Positions 15,802 through 24,708 of a stretch of DNA of 64,000 nucleotides are shown one piece after another (positions within the stretch are counted from its first letter, which is position 1; each line of letters starts with the position of its first letter). Source of the stretch: Sphingopyxis panaciterrae (GTDB lineage Bacteria; Pseudomonadota; Alphaproteobacteria; Sphingomonadales; Sphingomonadaceae); the NCBI RefSeq assembly GCF_011762125.1, contig NZ_JAASQN010000001.1:1550001-1614000 (forward strand), given 5' to 3'. The notes below the pieces were generated by a model that made no database searches, was not told where the DNA came from, and was given only the letters and a program-made list of their open reading frames with translations. The translations under genes and the position numbers were made by a program.

Positions 15802-16584
15802 ATGGAGAGGCTTGCCGATAAGGTGGCGGTGGTGACCGGGGGGTCAAAGGGAATGGGACGCCATTTCGTCGCGGCGCTGGTCGCGTCGGGCGTGAAGGTC
15901 GCGTGCCTCGCGCGGCCCTCCGAAGAGTTTGATACACTCGCCGGGGAGTTCGGTGACGCGGTGCTGCCGGTTGTCTGCGACGTCGCCTCATCGGAGGCGG
16001 TGAACGCCGCCATCGCGCAGGTGGCCGCCCATTTCGGCCGCATCGACGTCGTCGTCGCCAACGCGGCCGTCTATCACCCCTTCGCCTTCGAAGCGGGCAG
16101 CGACGCAATCGTTCGCAGCCATGTCGATATCAACATCCTCGGCGTCGCCTGGCTGATCCGCGCCGCAATCCCGCATCTGCGCAAAACCAAAGGGCAGGTG
16201 ATCGCGATCAGCAGCGAATCGGTGAACATGCCCTTTCCGATGCTTGCGCTCTATGCCGCGACCAAGGCCGCGGTCGAAACGCTCTGTCACGGCCTGCGCG
16301 ACGAACTGCGCAGCGACGATATCCGCGTCACCATATTGCGTTCCGGTTCGGTCAAAGGCGGATCGAGCGGCAAGGCCTGGTCGCAGGAAACCGTTGCGGC
16401 TTTCTACAAGAAAATCGTCGAAACGGGCCATGCGTCGATGACCGGCGAGGGTGCGACACCCGAATCGATGGCGCAGGCCCTGCTCTCGGTGATCGGGCTT
16501 CCCGCCGATATCGGCGTCGACCTGATCGAGGTCCGCGCGGCGCAGGTCGGGGTTCCCGAGGGCGCGAAGACGGCCGCCGGATAG
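15802..16584 (+). CDS. SDR family oxidoreductase
   Basis: 260 residues from ATG 15802 (MERLADKVAVVTGG). ATGs at 15772 and 15781 are in frame and possible but would extend before the usual SDR start. Motifs: TGGSKGMG (12-19), NAA (87-89), serines near 138, Y151-x3-K155. Classical SDR, substrate unknown. First gene of a tightly packed operon with an MFS transporter, DUF35 and thiolase-fold protein, all with overlapping or touching ends, under the TetR-type palindrome. Confidence 0.85.
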   Translation: MERLADKVAVVTGGSKGMGRHFVAALVASGVKVACLARPSEEFDTLAGEFGDAVLPVVCDVASSEAVNAAIAQVAAHFGRIDVVVANAAVYHPFAFEAGSDAIVRSHVDINILGVAWLIRAAIPHLRKTKGQVIAISSESVNMPFPMLALYAATKAAVETLCHGLRDELRSDDIRVTILRSGSVKGGSSGKAWSQETVAAFYKKIVETGHASMTGEGATPESMAQALLSVIGLPADIGVDLIEVRAAQVGVPEGAKTAAG

Positions 16585-17984
16585 TGGGCGATCGCCGCAA
16601 ACTGACGCTGCTGATCGGCGCGCTCTGGATCGCCGAGGTCACCGGATCGTTCGAAACCGCGATGATCCTCGCCGCGCTCAAACGGCTGATCCAGGACTTC
16701 GGCAATCCCGCGATGGTGGGGTGGCTGATCACCGGCTATCTCATCGTCGGTGCTGCGATCGCGGCGATCGTCGGGCGCCTCGGCGACCTGTTCGGACGGC
16801 GGCGGGTGCTCGTCGCCGTGCTCGCGATCGGCGCGATCGGATCGCTGATCAGCGCGCTCTCGACCAACTTTCCGGTCCTGCTCGCGGGCCGCCTGATGCA
16901 GGGCGTGACCGGCGCGATCCTGCCGCTCTGCATTGGTCTGGTGCATGAAAATCTGGGCAAGGACCGCGCCCCGATGGCGATCGGGCTGATGATTTCAGGG
17001 GCATCGATCGGCACCGCCGCCGGTCTCGTCGTCGGCGGCATGATCGTCGACAGCTTCAGCTGGCACGGCATCTTCTTCACCAGCGCCGGGCTGTGCGTCG
17101 CGGCAGCGCTTGCCGCGCTCGCCTTCGTCCCGCCGTCGATCCGGCGGCCCTCGGCACAGGCCGTCGACTGGTTTTCGGGCCTCGCCTTCGCGCCCGGGGT
17201 CGCGCTCATCCTCGTCTATTTCAGCATGGGCAAGGATTGGGGCTGGGCGAACGGCTGGTCGCTCGCCGCGCTCGTTTCGGGCTTGCTGCTCACCCTCTGG
17301 TGGTGGCGGCAAAGCCTTGCCAGCCCGAACCCGTTGATCGCGGTGCGCAGCTTTTCGAACCGCACTATCGCGATCGGCGGCGCGGTCACCGCACTCGTGT
17401 CGATGAGCACGCTCCAGATCACCGTCTTTTTTTCGCTGCTGATGCAGGCGCCGGTATGGACCGTCGCGGGACTCGGTTTTTCGGCGACCCTCGCGGGGCT
17501 GGCAAAGCTGCCCTCGAACCTCAGCTCGACCTTTGCGGGACCGCTCGGCGGCTGGCTCGCGGGGCGCGGCGGGGGGCGGTTCGCGCTGATCGTCGGCGGC
17601 CTGCTCACCACGACGGGCTGGCTGTTGTGGTTCGTCGTCGACGTGAACAGTTTCCCCGTTGTTGTCGCGCAACTCATCCTGATCAGCTTCGGTGCGACGA
17701 TGCTCTTCTCGGTCGCGCCGACGATCATCGCGCAGGCCTCGCCCCCCGAACGGATCAGCGAGATTTCGGGGATGCTTACCGTCATCCGCCAGTTGTTCCT
17801 CGGCATCGGCGCGCAGATGGTGACGACGCTGCTGGCCATCGATACCGTGCGCCGCGGTGACGAGGTTTATCCGTCGCCCTTCGCCTACGACCTCACCGTC
17901 ATCGTCATCGCCGCGATCTGCGTCGCCGCGATCGCGACATCTTTCGCGCTTCCGCGACAACTTCCGGCACAGGAAAATCCATGA
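16584..17984 (+). CDS. MFS transporter, DHA2-like with 14 helices
   Basis: 466 residues; GTG start shares its first base with the SDR stop (TAGTG). The length and about 14 hydrophobic segments fit the DHA2 drug:proton antiporter branch (EmrB/QacA-type). GRLGDLFGRRR between helices 2 and 3 and LAGRLMQGVTGAILPL in helix 4 are typical motifs. May export a toxic intermediate or import substrate. Overlaps the next gene by four bases, so it is translationally coupled to the aldolase pair. Confidence 0.9.
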   Translation: MGDRRKLTLLIGALWIAEVTGSFETAMILAALKRLIQDFGNPAMVGWLITGYLIVGAAIAAIVGRLGDLFGRRRVLVAVLAIGAIGSLISALSTNFPVLLAGRLMQGVTGAILPLCIGLVHENLGKDRAPMAIGLMISGASIGTAAGLVVGGMIVDSFSWHGIFFTSAGLCVAAALAALAFVPPSIRRPSAQAVDWFSGLAFAPGVALILVYFSMGKDWGWANGWSLAALVSGLLLTLWWWRQSLASPNPLIAVRSFSNRTIAIGGAVTALVSMSTLQITVFFSLLMQAPVWTVAGLGFSATLAGLAKLPSNLSSTFAGPLGGWLAGRGGGRFALIVGGLLTTTGWLLWFVVDVNSFPVVVAQLILISFGATMLFSVAPTIIAQASPPERISEISGMLTVIRQLFLGIGAQMVTTLLAIDTVRRGDEVYPSPFAYDLTVIVIAAICVAAIATSFALPRQLPAQENP

Positions 17985-18376
17985 GACCGCTCCCCGAACT
18001 CACTCCCGAAAACACCGCCTTCTGGACCGGCGGCGCCGAAGGCAAGCTGATGATCGCCTTTTGCACCGCCTGCGACGACGCGATCCACCCGCCGCAGTTG
18101 ATCTGTCCGAAATGTTGGAACGAAACCATTGAATTTAAAGAGGTTTCTGGCATCGGAACGGTCTACACCTTTACCGTGAACCACCAGCCTTGGACCCCCG
18201 GGCTTGCGGTTCCCTTTGCGCTCGCGGTGGTCGACCTCGACGGTGCGCCGGGCGTCCGCGTCACCGCCGAAGTGGTGAACACCAATCCCGAAACCGTCCG
18301 GATCGGACAAGCGCTCCGTGTCACTTTCGCCAACATCGAAGACATCTGGTTCCCGCAGTGGGAGCCCGCACAATGA
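17981..18376 (+). CDS. Zn-ribbon OB-fold protein, DUF35 (copy 2)
   Basis: 131 residues. Zn ribbon C28-x2-C31 and C42-x2-C45 intact, followed by the OB fold with TVYTFTVNHQPWTPG and VVDLDGAPGVRV. DUF35 partner of the thiolase-fold protein that begins within its stop codon (ATGA overlap). The VNHQPWTPGL segment is closely echoed by VNHKAWVPGL in copy 3, so copies 2 and 3 appear closer to each other than to copy 1. Confidence 0.9.
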   Translation: MRPLPELTPENTAFWTGGAEGKLMIAFCTACDDAIHPPQLICPKCWNETIEFKEVSGIGTVYTFTVNHQPWTPGLAVPFALAVVDLDGAPGVRVTAEVVNTNPETVRIGQALRVTFANIEDIWFPQWEPAQ

Positions 18377-19542
18377 CCCTCAATGCCGCGATCACCGGCA
18401 TCGGCATGTCCGACATCGGCCGCAAGACGAACCGTCCCGCCATGCTTCATCTCGCCGAGGCCGCGAAGCGCGCGCTCGAAAGCGCCGGGCTGACGAAGGA
18501 CGACATCGACGGCATCTGCACCTATCCGGGCAAGGCCGACAATTCGCCTGGCATGTCGCCGCTCGGCACCGGCGAGGTGCGGAACGCGCTCGGGCTCAAG
18601 ACGCGCTGGCACAGCGCGGTCCCCGATGGGCCCGCCCAGATGGCACCGATCATGGTCGCCGCGATGGCGGTCGCGACCGGGCAGGCGCGCCACGTCCTTT
18701 GCTTCCGCGCGCTCACCGAAAGCAGCTCGCAAACCGCCACCCGGCGCGCGAGTATCCCCGGCGCGGGCCGCGCGCGGCTTGGCGGCTGGTATTCCTATCT
18801 GGTTCCCGCAAACGCGATGTCGGCGTCGAACTGGGCGGGGTGGATGGCGACGCGCTATTTCCACGAGTTCGGAATGACGCGCGAGCATCTCGGCATGGTC
18901 GCGACCGGCCAGCGCGCCTTTGCGCAGCATAATCCGGCCGCGGTCATGCAATCGCCGCTGACGATGGAGGATTATCTCGGCGCGCGGATGATCTCCTCGC
19001 CGCTCGGCCTCTTCGATTGCGACGTGCCGATCGACGGCGCCTGCGTCATCATCGTCTCGGCCGCCGACGCCGCAAAGGACTGCGCGAACCCGCCACTGAC
19101 GATCGATGCCCTGGGTTCGGCGCTCCATTCACAGGAAACATGGGATCAGCGCGCCGACCTCACGACGATGGGCGCACACGACGCTTGCGCCGACCTCTGG
19201 TCGCGCACCGACCTGAAACCCGCCGACGTCGATGTCCTCGCGCTGTACGACGGCTTCAGCATTTTCGTGCCCTATTGGCTCGAAGCCTTCGGTTTCTGCG
19301 GCCATGGTGAAGCGAAGGATTTCATTGCGGCGGGGCATATCGGCCCCGGCGGACGCTTTCCGGTGAATACCGGGGGCGGGCAATTGTCGGGCGGGCGGCT
19401 GCACGGCTTCGGCCTGCTGCACGAAGCCTGCACGCAGCTTTGGGGGCAAGGGGGCGGCCGTCAGGTCGATGGCGCGAAGGTCGCGGTCTGCGGCATGGGG
19501 GGCGGGTTTATCGCCGGATCGATGCTGCTGCGGCGGGGTTAA
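18373..19542 (+). CDS. Thiolase-fold protein, Ltp2-like putative aldolase (copy 2)
   Basis: 389 residues. The nucleophile-cysteine position is lost (HSAVPDGPAQ region). Tyr292 in LYDGFS and a NTGGGQLSGGRLHG loop replace thiolase motifs. The end LWGQGGGRQV with CGMGGGF is typical of this branch. Expected to form a complex with the DUF35 protein before it and to cleave a beta-hydroxyacyl-CoA by retro-aldol reaction, by analogy with Ltp2-ChsH2. Last gene of the tetR-divergent operon. LFDCDVPIDGA and NTGGG-x-LSGGRLH are nearly identical to copy 3, indicating an ancestral duplication of the pair. Confidence 0.87.
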   Translation: MTLNAAITGIGMSDIGRKTNRPAMLHLAEAAKRALESAGLTKDDIDGICTYPGKADNSPGMSPLGTGEVRNALGLKTRWHSAVPDGPAQMAPIMVAAMAVATGQARHVLCFRALTESSSQTATRRASIPGAGRARLGGWYSYLVPANAMSASNWAGWMATRYFHEFGMTREHLGMVATGQRAFAQHNPAAVMQSPLTMEDYLGARMISSPLGLFDCDVPIDGACVIIVSAADAAKDCANPPLTIDALGSALHSQETWDQRADLTTMGAHDACADLWSRTDLKPADVDVLALYDGFSIFVPYWLEAFGFCGHGEAKDFIAAGHIGPGGRFPVNTGGGQLSGGRLHGFGLLHEACTQLWGQGGGRQVDGAKVAVCGMGGGFIAGSMLLRRG

Positions 19543-19548
19543 GCCATC

Positions 19549-19567
19549 TCCTCCCGCTTGCGGAGGG
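19549..19567. repeat. Short CTCCCGC-type hairpin between convergent genes
   Basis: TCCTCCCGC-TT-GCGGAGGGGA forms a short stem with one bulged base just after the thiolase-fold stop and before the convergent oxidoreductase stop. No T-run follows. Possibly a weak terminator or a remnant of the repeat type seen at 5448. Confidence 0.4.
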
Positions 19568-19570
19568 GAA

Positions 19571-20680
19571 TCAGAGGTTGACCCACCGCCGCTGATCGCT
19601 GGACCTCGCCGCTGCCTCTACCACCTCCTGCACATGCAGCGCCTGCGCAAAATCAGGCGTCGCTCTTCCTTCGCCGTTGATGGCATCGCGCATCTTCGCA
19701 AAGATCGAAGCCAGCGCCAGCAATCCGGTTTCGGGCCGTCCGGCGACCGCATGGCAACCGGGCACGGCCAGATGTTCCGGCTCGATCGTAATCGCTTCCA
19801 TCGCCGCACTTCCCAGCGCCGCGTCTTGCGTCCCGAACAGCCGCGTGTCGTGCGCCATCGGAAAAACCGGCGCGCGCGCTTCGAGCCGTCCCTTGGATCC
19901 CCACACCGAAAAACGGAACCCGTCGCCGCCGATCTTGCACCAGTTCGCCTCCAGCCGCGCCGGCAAGCCTGACGCATGGCGCAGCAGCAGTGAAGTGCGA
20001 TCGGGCACCTGCGGGCGGATGATCTCGCCATCCAGCGGCCATGCGTTCAACGCCAGCGACTGATCCGCGGTTGCCGACGCGACCGGGCCAAAGAAATGCA
20101 CCAGCAGGTGCAGCATATGACTGCCCAGATTGCGCCCCGCGCTCGCGCCGTTGGCAGGGTCGGCGAACCAGACATAGCCCGGCACGTTGGTCTGCGCGGC
20201 GCTGAACAGCGGCACGTCGAAAGCGACATCGGCGCCGAAGGTATCGCCGATCCACCCTGCTTCGATCATCGCCTTCATCTGTACCATCGCGGGCACCGCC
20301 TGCATGAAGGCGTCGACCACCGCGACGGTTCCGGCCGCTTGCCAAGCGCTGGTCATCGCCTGCGCATCGCTCAGGTTTTTCGCGAACGGTATGCCGTTAT
20401 AGACATGCTTGCCCGCGCCGAGCGCGGCCATCACCATGGCGTGGCGCAGCGGCGGGCGCGTGCCGCAATCGACGACGTCGATGTCGGGATCGGCCGCCAT
20501 TTCACGAAAGTCGTGAAAAGCGCGGCCGACCTTGAACTCGTCCGCCGCCTTCGCCGCCGTTTCGGGCCGCGAAGTGCAGATGGCGGTGACCTCGACGCCG
20601 TCAAGGCTGCGCCACGCGGGCAGGTGCGCCTTGGCACCCCAGGCGGCACTGATGATGCCGACGCGGAGGGGAAGGGGCAT
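19571..20680 (-). CDS. Gfo/Idh/MocA family oxidoreductase
   Basis: 369 residues. N-terminal Rossmann domain beginning VGIISAAWGAKAHLPAW, with the second-domain motif AGKHVYNGIPFAKN, where the usual EKP is IPF-like. In the canonical family EKP holds the catalytic lysine; here a lysine remains two residues later in FAK. C-terminal alpha/beta domain with GRNLGSHMLHL (the family's G-x-H motif). NAD(P)-dependent oxidation or reduction of an alicyclic alcohol or ketone is expected. Last gene of a leftward series headed by the amidohydrolase at 26022; 14 bases after the CoA-transferase stop. Confidence 0.87.
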   Translation of the reverse strand: MPLPLRVGIISAAWGAKAHLPAWRSLDGVEVTAICTSRPETAAKAADEFKVGRAFHDFREMAADPDIDVVDCGTRPPLRHAMVMAALGAGKHVYNGIPFAKNLSDAQAMTSAWQAAGTVAVVDAFMQAVPAMVQMKAMIEAGWIGDTFGADVAFDVPLFSAAQTNVPGYVWFADPANGASAGRNLGSHMLHLLVHFFGPVASATADQSLALNAWPLDGEIIRPQVPDRTSLLLRHASGLPARLEANWCKIGGDGFRFSVWGSKGRLEARAPVFPMAHDTRLFGTQDAALGSAAMEAITIEPEHLAVPGCHAVAGRPETGLLALASIFAKMRDAINGEGRATPDFAQALHVQEVVEAAARSSDQRRWVNL

Positions 20681-20694
20681 CGCGGCTTTCTCCC

Positions 20695-21927
20695 TCAGGC
20701 GATTGCCTTCCTGTTTTTCAGATCCTCGATGCGGTCCCAGTCGAGCCCCAGTTCCATCAGGAACAATTCGGTGTGCTCCGAAGCTTCGGGCGCGCGCGTG
20801 TTTTCGACGCCGGCATGATCGAATTGCACCGGATTGGCGACCAGCCGGATCGGGGCCCCGCCATCGGCGCTCTCGACCTCGAAAATCAAATCATTCGCCA
20901 ATACCTGCTCGTCGCTCGCGACGTCGTGCACGGACTGATAGGCGGCCCATTGCCCCTTCATCGTTTTCAGATGCCGGGTCCAATAATCATAGGGTTGCGC
21001 GGCAATCGCCTGTTTTACGAGTGGATAGGCCTCGGTTGCATTCGCCATGATCGCCTCGGCGGTTGAGAATCGCGCGTCGTTCGCCGCCTCGGGGATGCCG
21101 AGATGCCCGAAAACATCCTCGATATAGGGCCCGGGCGACAGCACGGTCAGGTTGATGAATTTGCCGTCCGACGTCTTGAACACGCCCATGAAAGGATTGG
21201 TGCCGACCGCCTGGTTGCCGCCGGGCATCTGATTTTCGAACGGGTCGGTACCCAATTCCATCGCGACGTCGACCGAACAGGCCGTCGCCCATATACCAGA
21301 CGAAAGCAGCGACACATCGACCTCGGTCGCCTCGCCGGTGCGCTCGCGGTGAAACAGCGCGGCAGCGATCCCGCCCGCGATGTTCATGCCGCCGATCGTA
21401 TCGCCATATGCGGGTCCGGGCTGCGTCAACGGTCCGTCCAATGCCTTGGGGGTCACAAGCACCGCCGAACCGCCGCGTGCCCAATAAGCGGTCGAATCGA
21501 ACCCGCCTTTGTCGCGCTCGGGCCCCTTGTCGCCGAAGGCGCTGCCGCGGACATAAATGATGTCGGGGTTTGCGGCGCGGATATGCTCGATATCGATCTT
21601 CAGTTTCTGCCGTGCCGAGGGCAGGTAATTGGTCAGGAAGACGTCGGCGGTCTTCGCGATTTCATAGAGCAGTTCGCGGCCTTCTTCGGTCGAGATGTCG
21701 ATCCCGACGCTGCGCTTGCCGCGGTTCGGATGTTGCATCAGCGACGAGCGTTGCGGATTGACCGCCAGCCTTTGCAACATCTGGATGCCGCGCTGCGCGT
21801 CGCCACGCACCGGATGCTCGATCTTGATCACATCGGCGCCCCAGTCGGTCATCACGCCACCGGCGGCGGGCACGAAGGTGAATTGTGCGACTTCGAGGAC
21901 GCGAATGCCGGTCATCACTTTGGTCAT
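20695..21927 (-). CDS. Family III CoA-transferase (CaiB/BaiF)
   Basis: 410 residues, usual family length. VRVLEVAQFTFVPAAGGVMTDWGADVIKIEHP start, NRGKRSVGIDI, and the catalytic aspartate in PAYGDTIGGMN, followed by RERTGEATEVDVSLL. Moves CoA from a donor acyl-CoA to a carboxylate intermediate. In line with aldehyde dehydrogenase and P450 upstream, it could activate an acid produced by oxidising a methyl or alcohol group: P450 to alcohol, ALDH to acid, then CoA ester (inferred order). Confidence 0.92.
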   Translation of the reverse strand: MTKVMTGIRVLEVAQFTFVPAAGGVMTDWGADVIKIEHPVRGDAQRGIQMLQRLAVNPQRSSLMQHPNRGKRSVGIDISTEEGRELLYEIAKTADVFLTNYLPSARQKLKIDIEHIRAANPDIIYVRGSAFGDKGPERDKGGFDSTAYWARGGSAVLVTPKALDGPLTQPGPAYGDTIGGMNIAGGIAAALFHRERTGEATEVDVSLLSSGIWATACSVDVAMELGTDPFENQMPGGNQAVGTNPFMGVFKTSDGKFINLTVLSPGPYIEDVFGHLGIPEAANDARFSTAEAIMANATEAYPLVKQAIAAQPYDYWTRHLKTMKGQWAAYQSVHDVASDEQVLANDLIFEVESADGGAPIRLVANPVQFDHAGVENTRAPEASEHTELFLMELGLDWDRIEDLKNRKAIA

Positions 21928-21938
21928 GCGCTTTTCCC

Positions 21939-23414
21939 CTATTCGGCGTGAAAGCCGATCACCTTCTGGTAGGTGAATTCGTTGAGGCCATCCTCGCCAT
22001 ATTCGCGGCCGTAGCCCGAACGCTTGATGCCGCCGAACGGCGCGTCCGACTGCATCGTTCCGGCGCCGCCGTTGATCGACACGCCGCCGGTGCGCAGTTT
22101 GAGCGCCATGCGATAGGCTTGCCCCGAATCTGCCGAATAAATCGCGCCCGACAGTCCGAAATCGCTGTGGTTGGCCATGGCGATCGCTTCGTCGTCATCG
22201 TCGAAGCCGATGACCGCGCCGATCGGTCCGAACACCTCCTCTTGCGCGAGGCGGCTCTCGTTTTTTACATCGTCGAACAGGGTGGGTTCGTAATAATAGC
22301 CCTTGTCGAGCCCGGCGGGCCGCTTGCCGCCGGCGACCAGCGTTGCGCCTTCATCCTGTGCGATCGCGACATAATCCTCCGTGCGTTTGCGCGCGACTTC
22401 GCGGATCAGCGGGCCGTAATTGACGGTGGGGTCGACCGGATTGCCGATCTTGATGTGCCCGAGCATCGCTTTCATCGCCGCGACGAACTGCGGACGAACG
22501 CTGTTGTGGACGAGATGGCGTGTCGTGAGCGCACAGCCTTGGCCGCCGTGCGTCGTGAACCCCATGATCCCCGCCGCCGCAGCCTTCTGGATATCGGCAT
22601 CGGCACGGACGATCAGTGCCGACTTGCCGCCAAGCTCCATCACGATCCGCTTCAGCGTCGGTGCGGACTGCGCCTGGATCATCGCCCCGACCTTGTCCGA
22701 ACCGGTGAAGTGCACCAGATCGACGCGCGGATCGGTGGTGAGCAGTTTTCCCGTTTCGATATCGCCGGTGACGATGCTCAGTACGCCCTTGGGCAGTCCG
22801 ACCTCGTCGGCGATTTCGCCGAGGATCAGCGCCTGCATCGGCGTGTAGGGCGAAGGCTTGAGGACGACCGTACAACCGACCGCAAGCGCAGGGATGACCT
22901 TGCCGATATTGAGGAAGAAGGGAAAATTATAGGGCGAGATCGCGGCGACGACGCCGACCGGCTCGCGGCTCACGACCCCGGTGCCCAGCGTCGTGGTGCC
23001 TTGGGCATTGGGCGTGAGCTCGATCGGCAGCGAACTGATCGCGGGCCGCGCCGCAACTTCGATTGTCCGCCGCGCATGCTTCATCGGAATACCATATTGC
23101 AGAAACTCGGCGAGTATCCGCGTTGACCCCGCCTCGGCGACGATCATATCGACGATCGCGCTCTTGCGCGCTTCGATCGCATTCAGAAAGCGCGTCAGGA
23201 TCGCCTGCCGTTCGATCACCGGCATAAAGGCCCAGTCGCCCTGGTCGAACGCACGCCGCGCCGCGCCGATCGCGGCATCGACCTGTGCCGCGCTGCCGAC
23301 CGGCGCCTCGATCAGCAGGCTTTCATCGGCGGGGTTGATCACCGCCTCGCGCTGGTCGGTCTTGGCCCATTCGCCGCCCACATAAATGGCGTCGGCATAT
23401 TTCAGAAATGCCAT
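21939..23414 (-). CDS. Aldehyde dehydrogenase family protein
   Basis: 491 residues, complete. Cofactor region with PYNFPFFL and VVLKPSPYTP, catalytic general base in MELGGKSALI, nucleophile in GGQGCALTTR, and the C-terminal APFGGIKRSGYGREYG motif. NAD-dependent oxidation of an aldehyde to an acid in the cytosol. Eleven bases after the CoA-transferase downstream and ten from the P450 upstream, so one transcript. Aldehyde substrate inferred to come from the P450 product. Confidence 0.93.
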   Translation of the reverse strand: MAFLKYADAIYVGGEWAKTDQREAVINPADESLLIEAPVGSAAQVDAAIGAARRAFDQGDWAFMPVIERQAILTRFLNAIEARKSAIVDMIVAEAGSTRILAEFLQYGIPMKHARRTIEVAARPAISSLPIELTPNAQGTTTLGTGVVSREPVGVVAAISPYNFPFFLNIGKVIPALAVGCTVVLKPSPYTPMQALILGEIADEVGLPKGVLSIVTGDIETGKLLTTDPRVDLVHFTGSDKVGAMIQAQSAPTLKRIVMELGGKSALIVRADADIQKAAAAGIMGFTTHGGQGCALTTRHLVHNSVRPQFVAAMKAMLGHIKIGNPVDPTVNYGPLIREVARKRTEDYVAIAQDEGATLVAGGKRPAGLDKGYYYEPTLFDDVKNESRLAQEEVFGPIGAVIGFDDDDEAIAMANHSDFGLSGAIYSADSGQAYRMALKLRTGGVSINGGAGTMQSDAPFGGIKRSGYGREYGEDGLNEFTYQKVIGFHAE

Positions 23415-23424
23415 ATTCTTGTCC

Positions 23425-24696
23425 TTATTTGGCGTCCCAGACGATCGGCAGGTTGCGGATCGACAGCAGTCCCGGAATGACGGTCGTATCGGCGCCCGGC
23501 TTCAACCGGAACGGCGGCACGCGCGACAGAAACTCCTGCAACAGCACGCGCAGCTCGCGCCGTGCCAGATGCGCGCCCAGGCAGATATGCACGCCGCCGA
23601 TCAACGTGAAGTGGCGGTTGTTCTTGCGCTCGGGATCGAAATCGCGCGGGCAGGCGAACTGCTTTTCGTCGAAATTTCCCGAACTGTTGAGGCAGGCGAT
23701 CCAGTCGCCTTCCTTCAGTTCGACGCCGTGCCAGGTGAAATCCTTCTTGATCCGGCGCCCCGAATTGACGAGCGGCTGGACGCGCAGGAACTCTTCGACC
23801 GCGCTGTTGATAATCTCCGGGTTTGCACGGATGCGGGCCTGCAATTCGGTGTCCATCGCCATGCGCCGGAACATCTGGCTGATCGTCGAGGCCACGGTGT
23901 CGAGGCCGCCGAGCCACAGGAACCAGGTCATGCCGATCGTCTCGTCGTCGCTCAGCGGCTTGCCGTCGATCCGGCCGTTGGCGATATAGCTGCCCAGCGT
24001 CTCGTCGGGACTTGCCTGTTTCTCGGCGATGAAACCGCGAAGATAGGCCAGGATGCCGGTCACCGCTTTCGCTTTCGCCGCGATATCGGGATCATGCAGG
24101 ATCGCATATTCCCATTCGAGGAACTGGTCGAACATGCTGAAGGGAAAACCCATCAGATTGAGGAACACGCGAACCGGATAGATGCGCCCGAAATCATAAG
24201 CGATATCGACCTCGCCGTCTTTGGCGACGGCGTCGATCATCTCGTTGACGATCGCACGGATTTTGGGCTCCATGTCGTTCATCGCGACCGGGGTGAACCA
24301 GGGGTTCAGGAATTTGCGATAGCGGCCATGGTCCGGCGGGTCGATGCCGAGCGGAATCGACGGAAAGGTTTCGCCCGCCAGCGCCTGAAACTGCGCCGCC
24401 CCCTCTGTCGAGAAAATGTCGTTATCTTCGTAGACGCGGCGGATGTCGTCATAATGCGACACCGTCCACGCACCATGCTGGCGTCCGCTCGTCGGCCAGG
24501 GGTAATAGAGGATCCGCGGCACGCCTTCCGAACGCAGCACGTCCGACGGCAGGTAGGGGTCGGGCAGGTCGAACTCGATCTGACCCTGCGCAAAGCGCGT
24601 GTCGAGGACCAGCTCAGGCGGAACATGCGTTGGCACCGGCGGTGCGTCCGCCGGGGCGGGGGCGATCGGGCAACGGGAAAGCATCGTCTCGGTCAT
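23425..24696 (-). CDS. Cytochrome P450, CYP101-like
   Basis: 423 residues. I-helix acid-alcohol pair in LGGLDTVASTIS, K-helix ExxR in EEFLRVQPLVNSGRR, heme cysteine C372 in GGVHICLGAHLARRE. Sequence blocks (GGLDTV, GV-L-x-GD, ACPRDFD, HLARREL) resemble P450cam of the CYP101 family, which hydroxylates terpenoids and is expanded in Novosphingobium. The conserved Phe of the FxxGxxxCxG heme signature reads Leu (LIGGVHIC). No ferredoxin or ferredoxin reductase gene lies nearby, so redox partners must be encoded elsewhere. Likely hydroxylates an alicyclic or side-chain carbon. Confidence 0.93.
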   Translation of the reverse strand: MTETMLSRCPIAPAPADAPPVPTHVPPELVLDTRFAQGQIEFDLPDPYLPSDVLRSEGVPRILYYPWPTSGRQHGAWTVSHYDDIRRVYEDNDIFSTEGAAQFQALAGETFPSIPLGIDPPDHGRYRKFLNPWFTPVAMNDMEPKIRAIVNEMIDAVAKDGEVDIAYDFGRIYPVRVFLNLMGFPFSMFDQFLEWEYAILHDPDIAAKAKAVTGILAYLRGFIAEKQASPDETLGSYIANGRIDGKPLSDDETIGMTWFLWLGGLDTVASTISQMFRRMAMDTELQARIRANPEIINSAVEEFLRVQPLVNSGRRIKKDFTWHGVELKEGDWIACLNSSGNFDEKQFACPRDFDPERKNNRHFTLIGGVHICLGAHLARRELRVLLQEFLSRVPPFRLKPGADTTVIPGLLSIRNLPIVWDAK

Positions 24697-24708
24697 ATCC
24701 GCCTCCGC

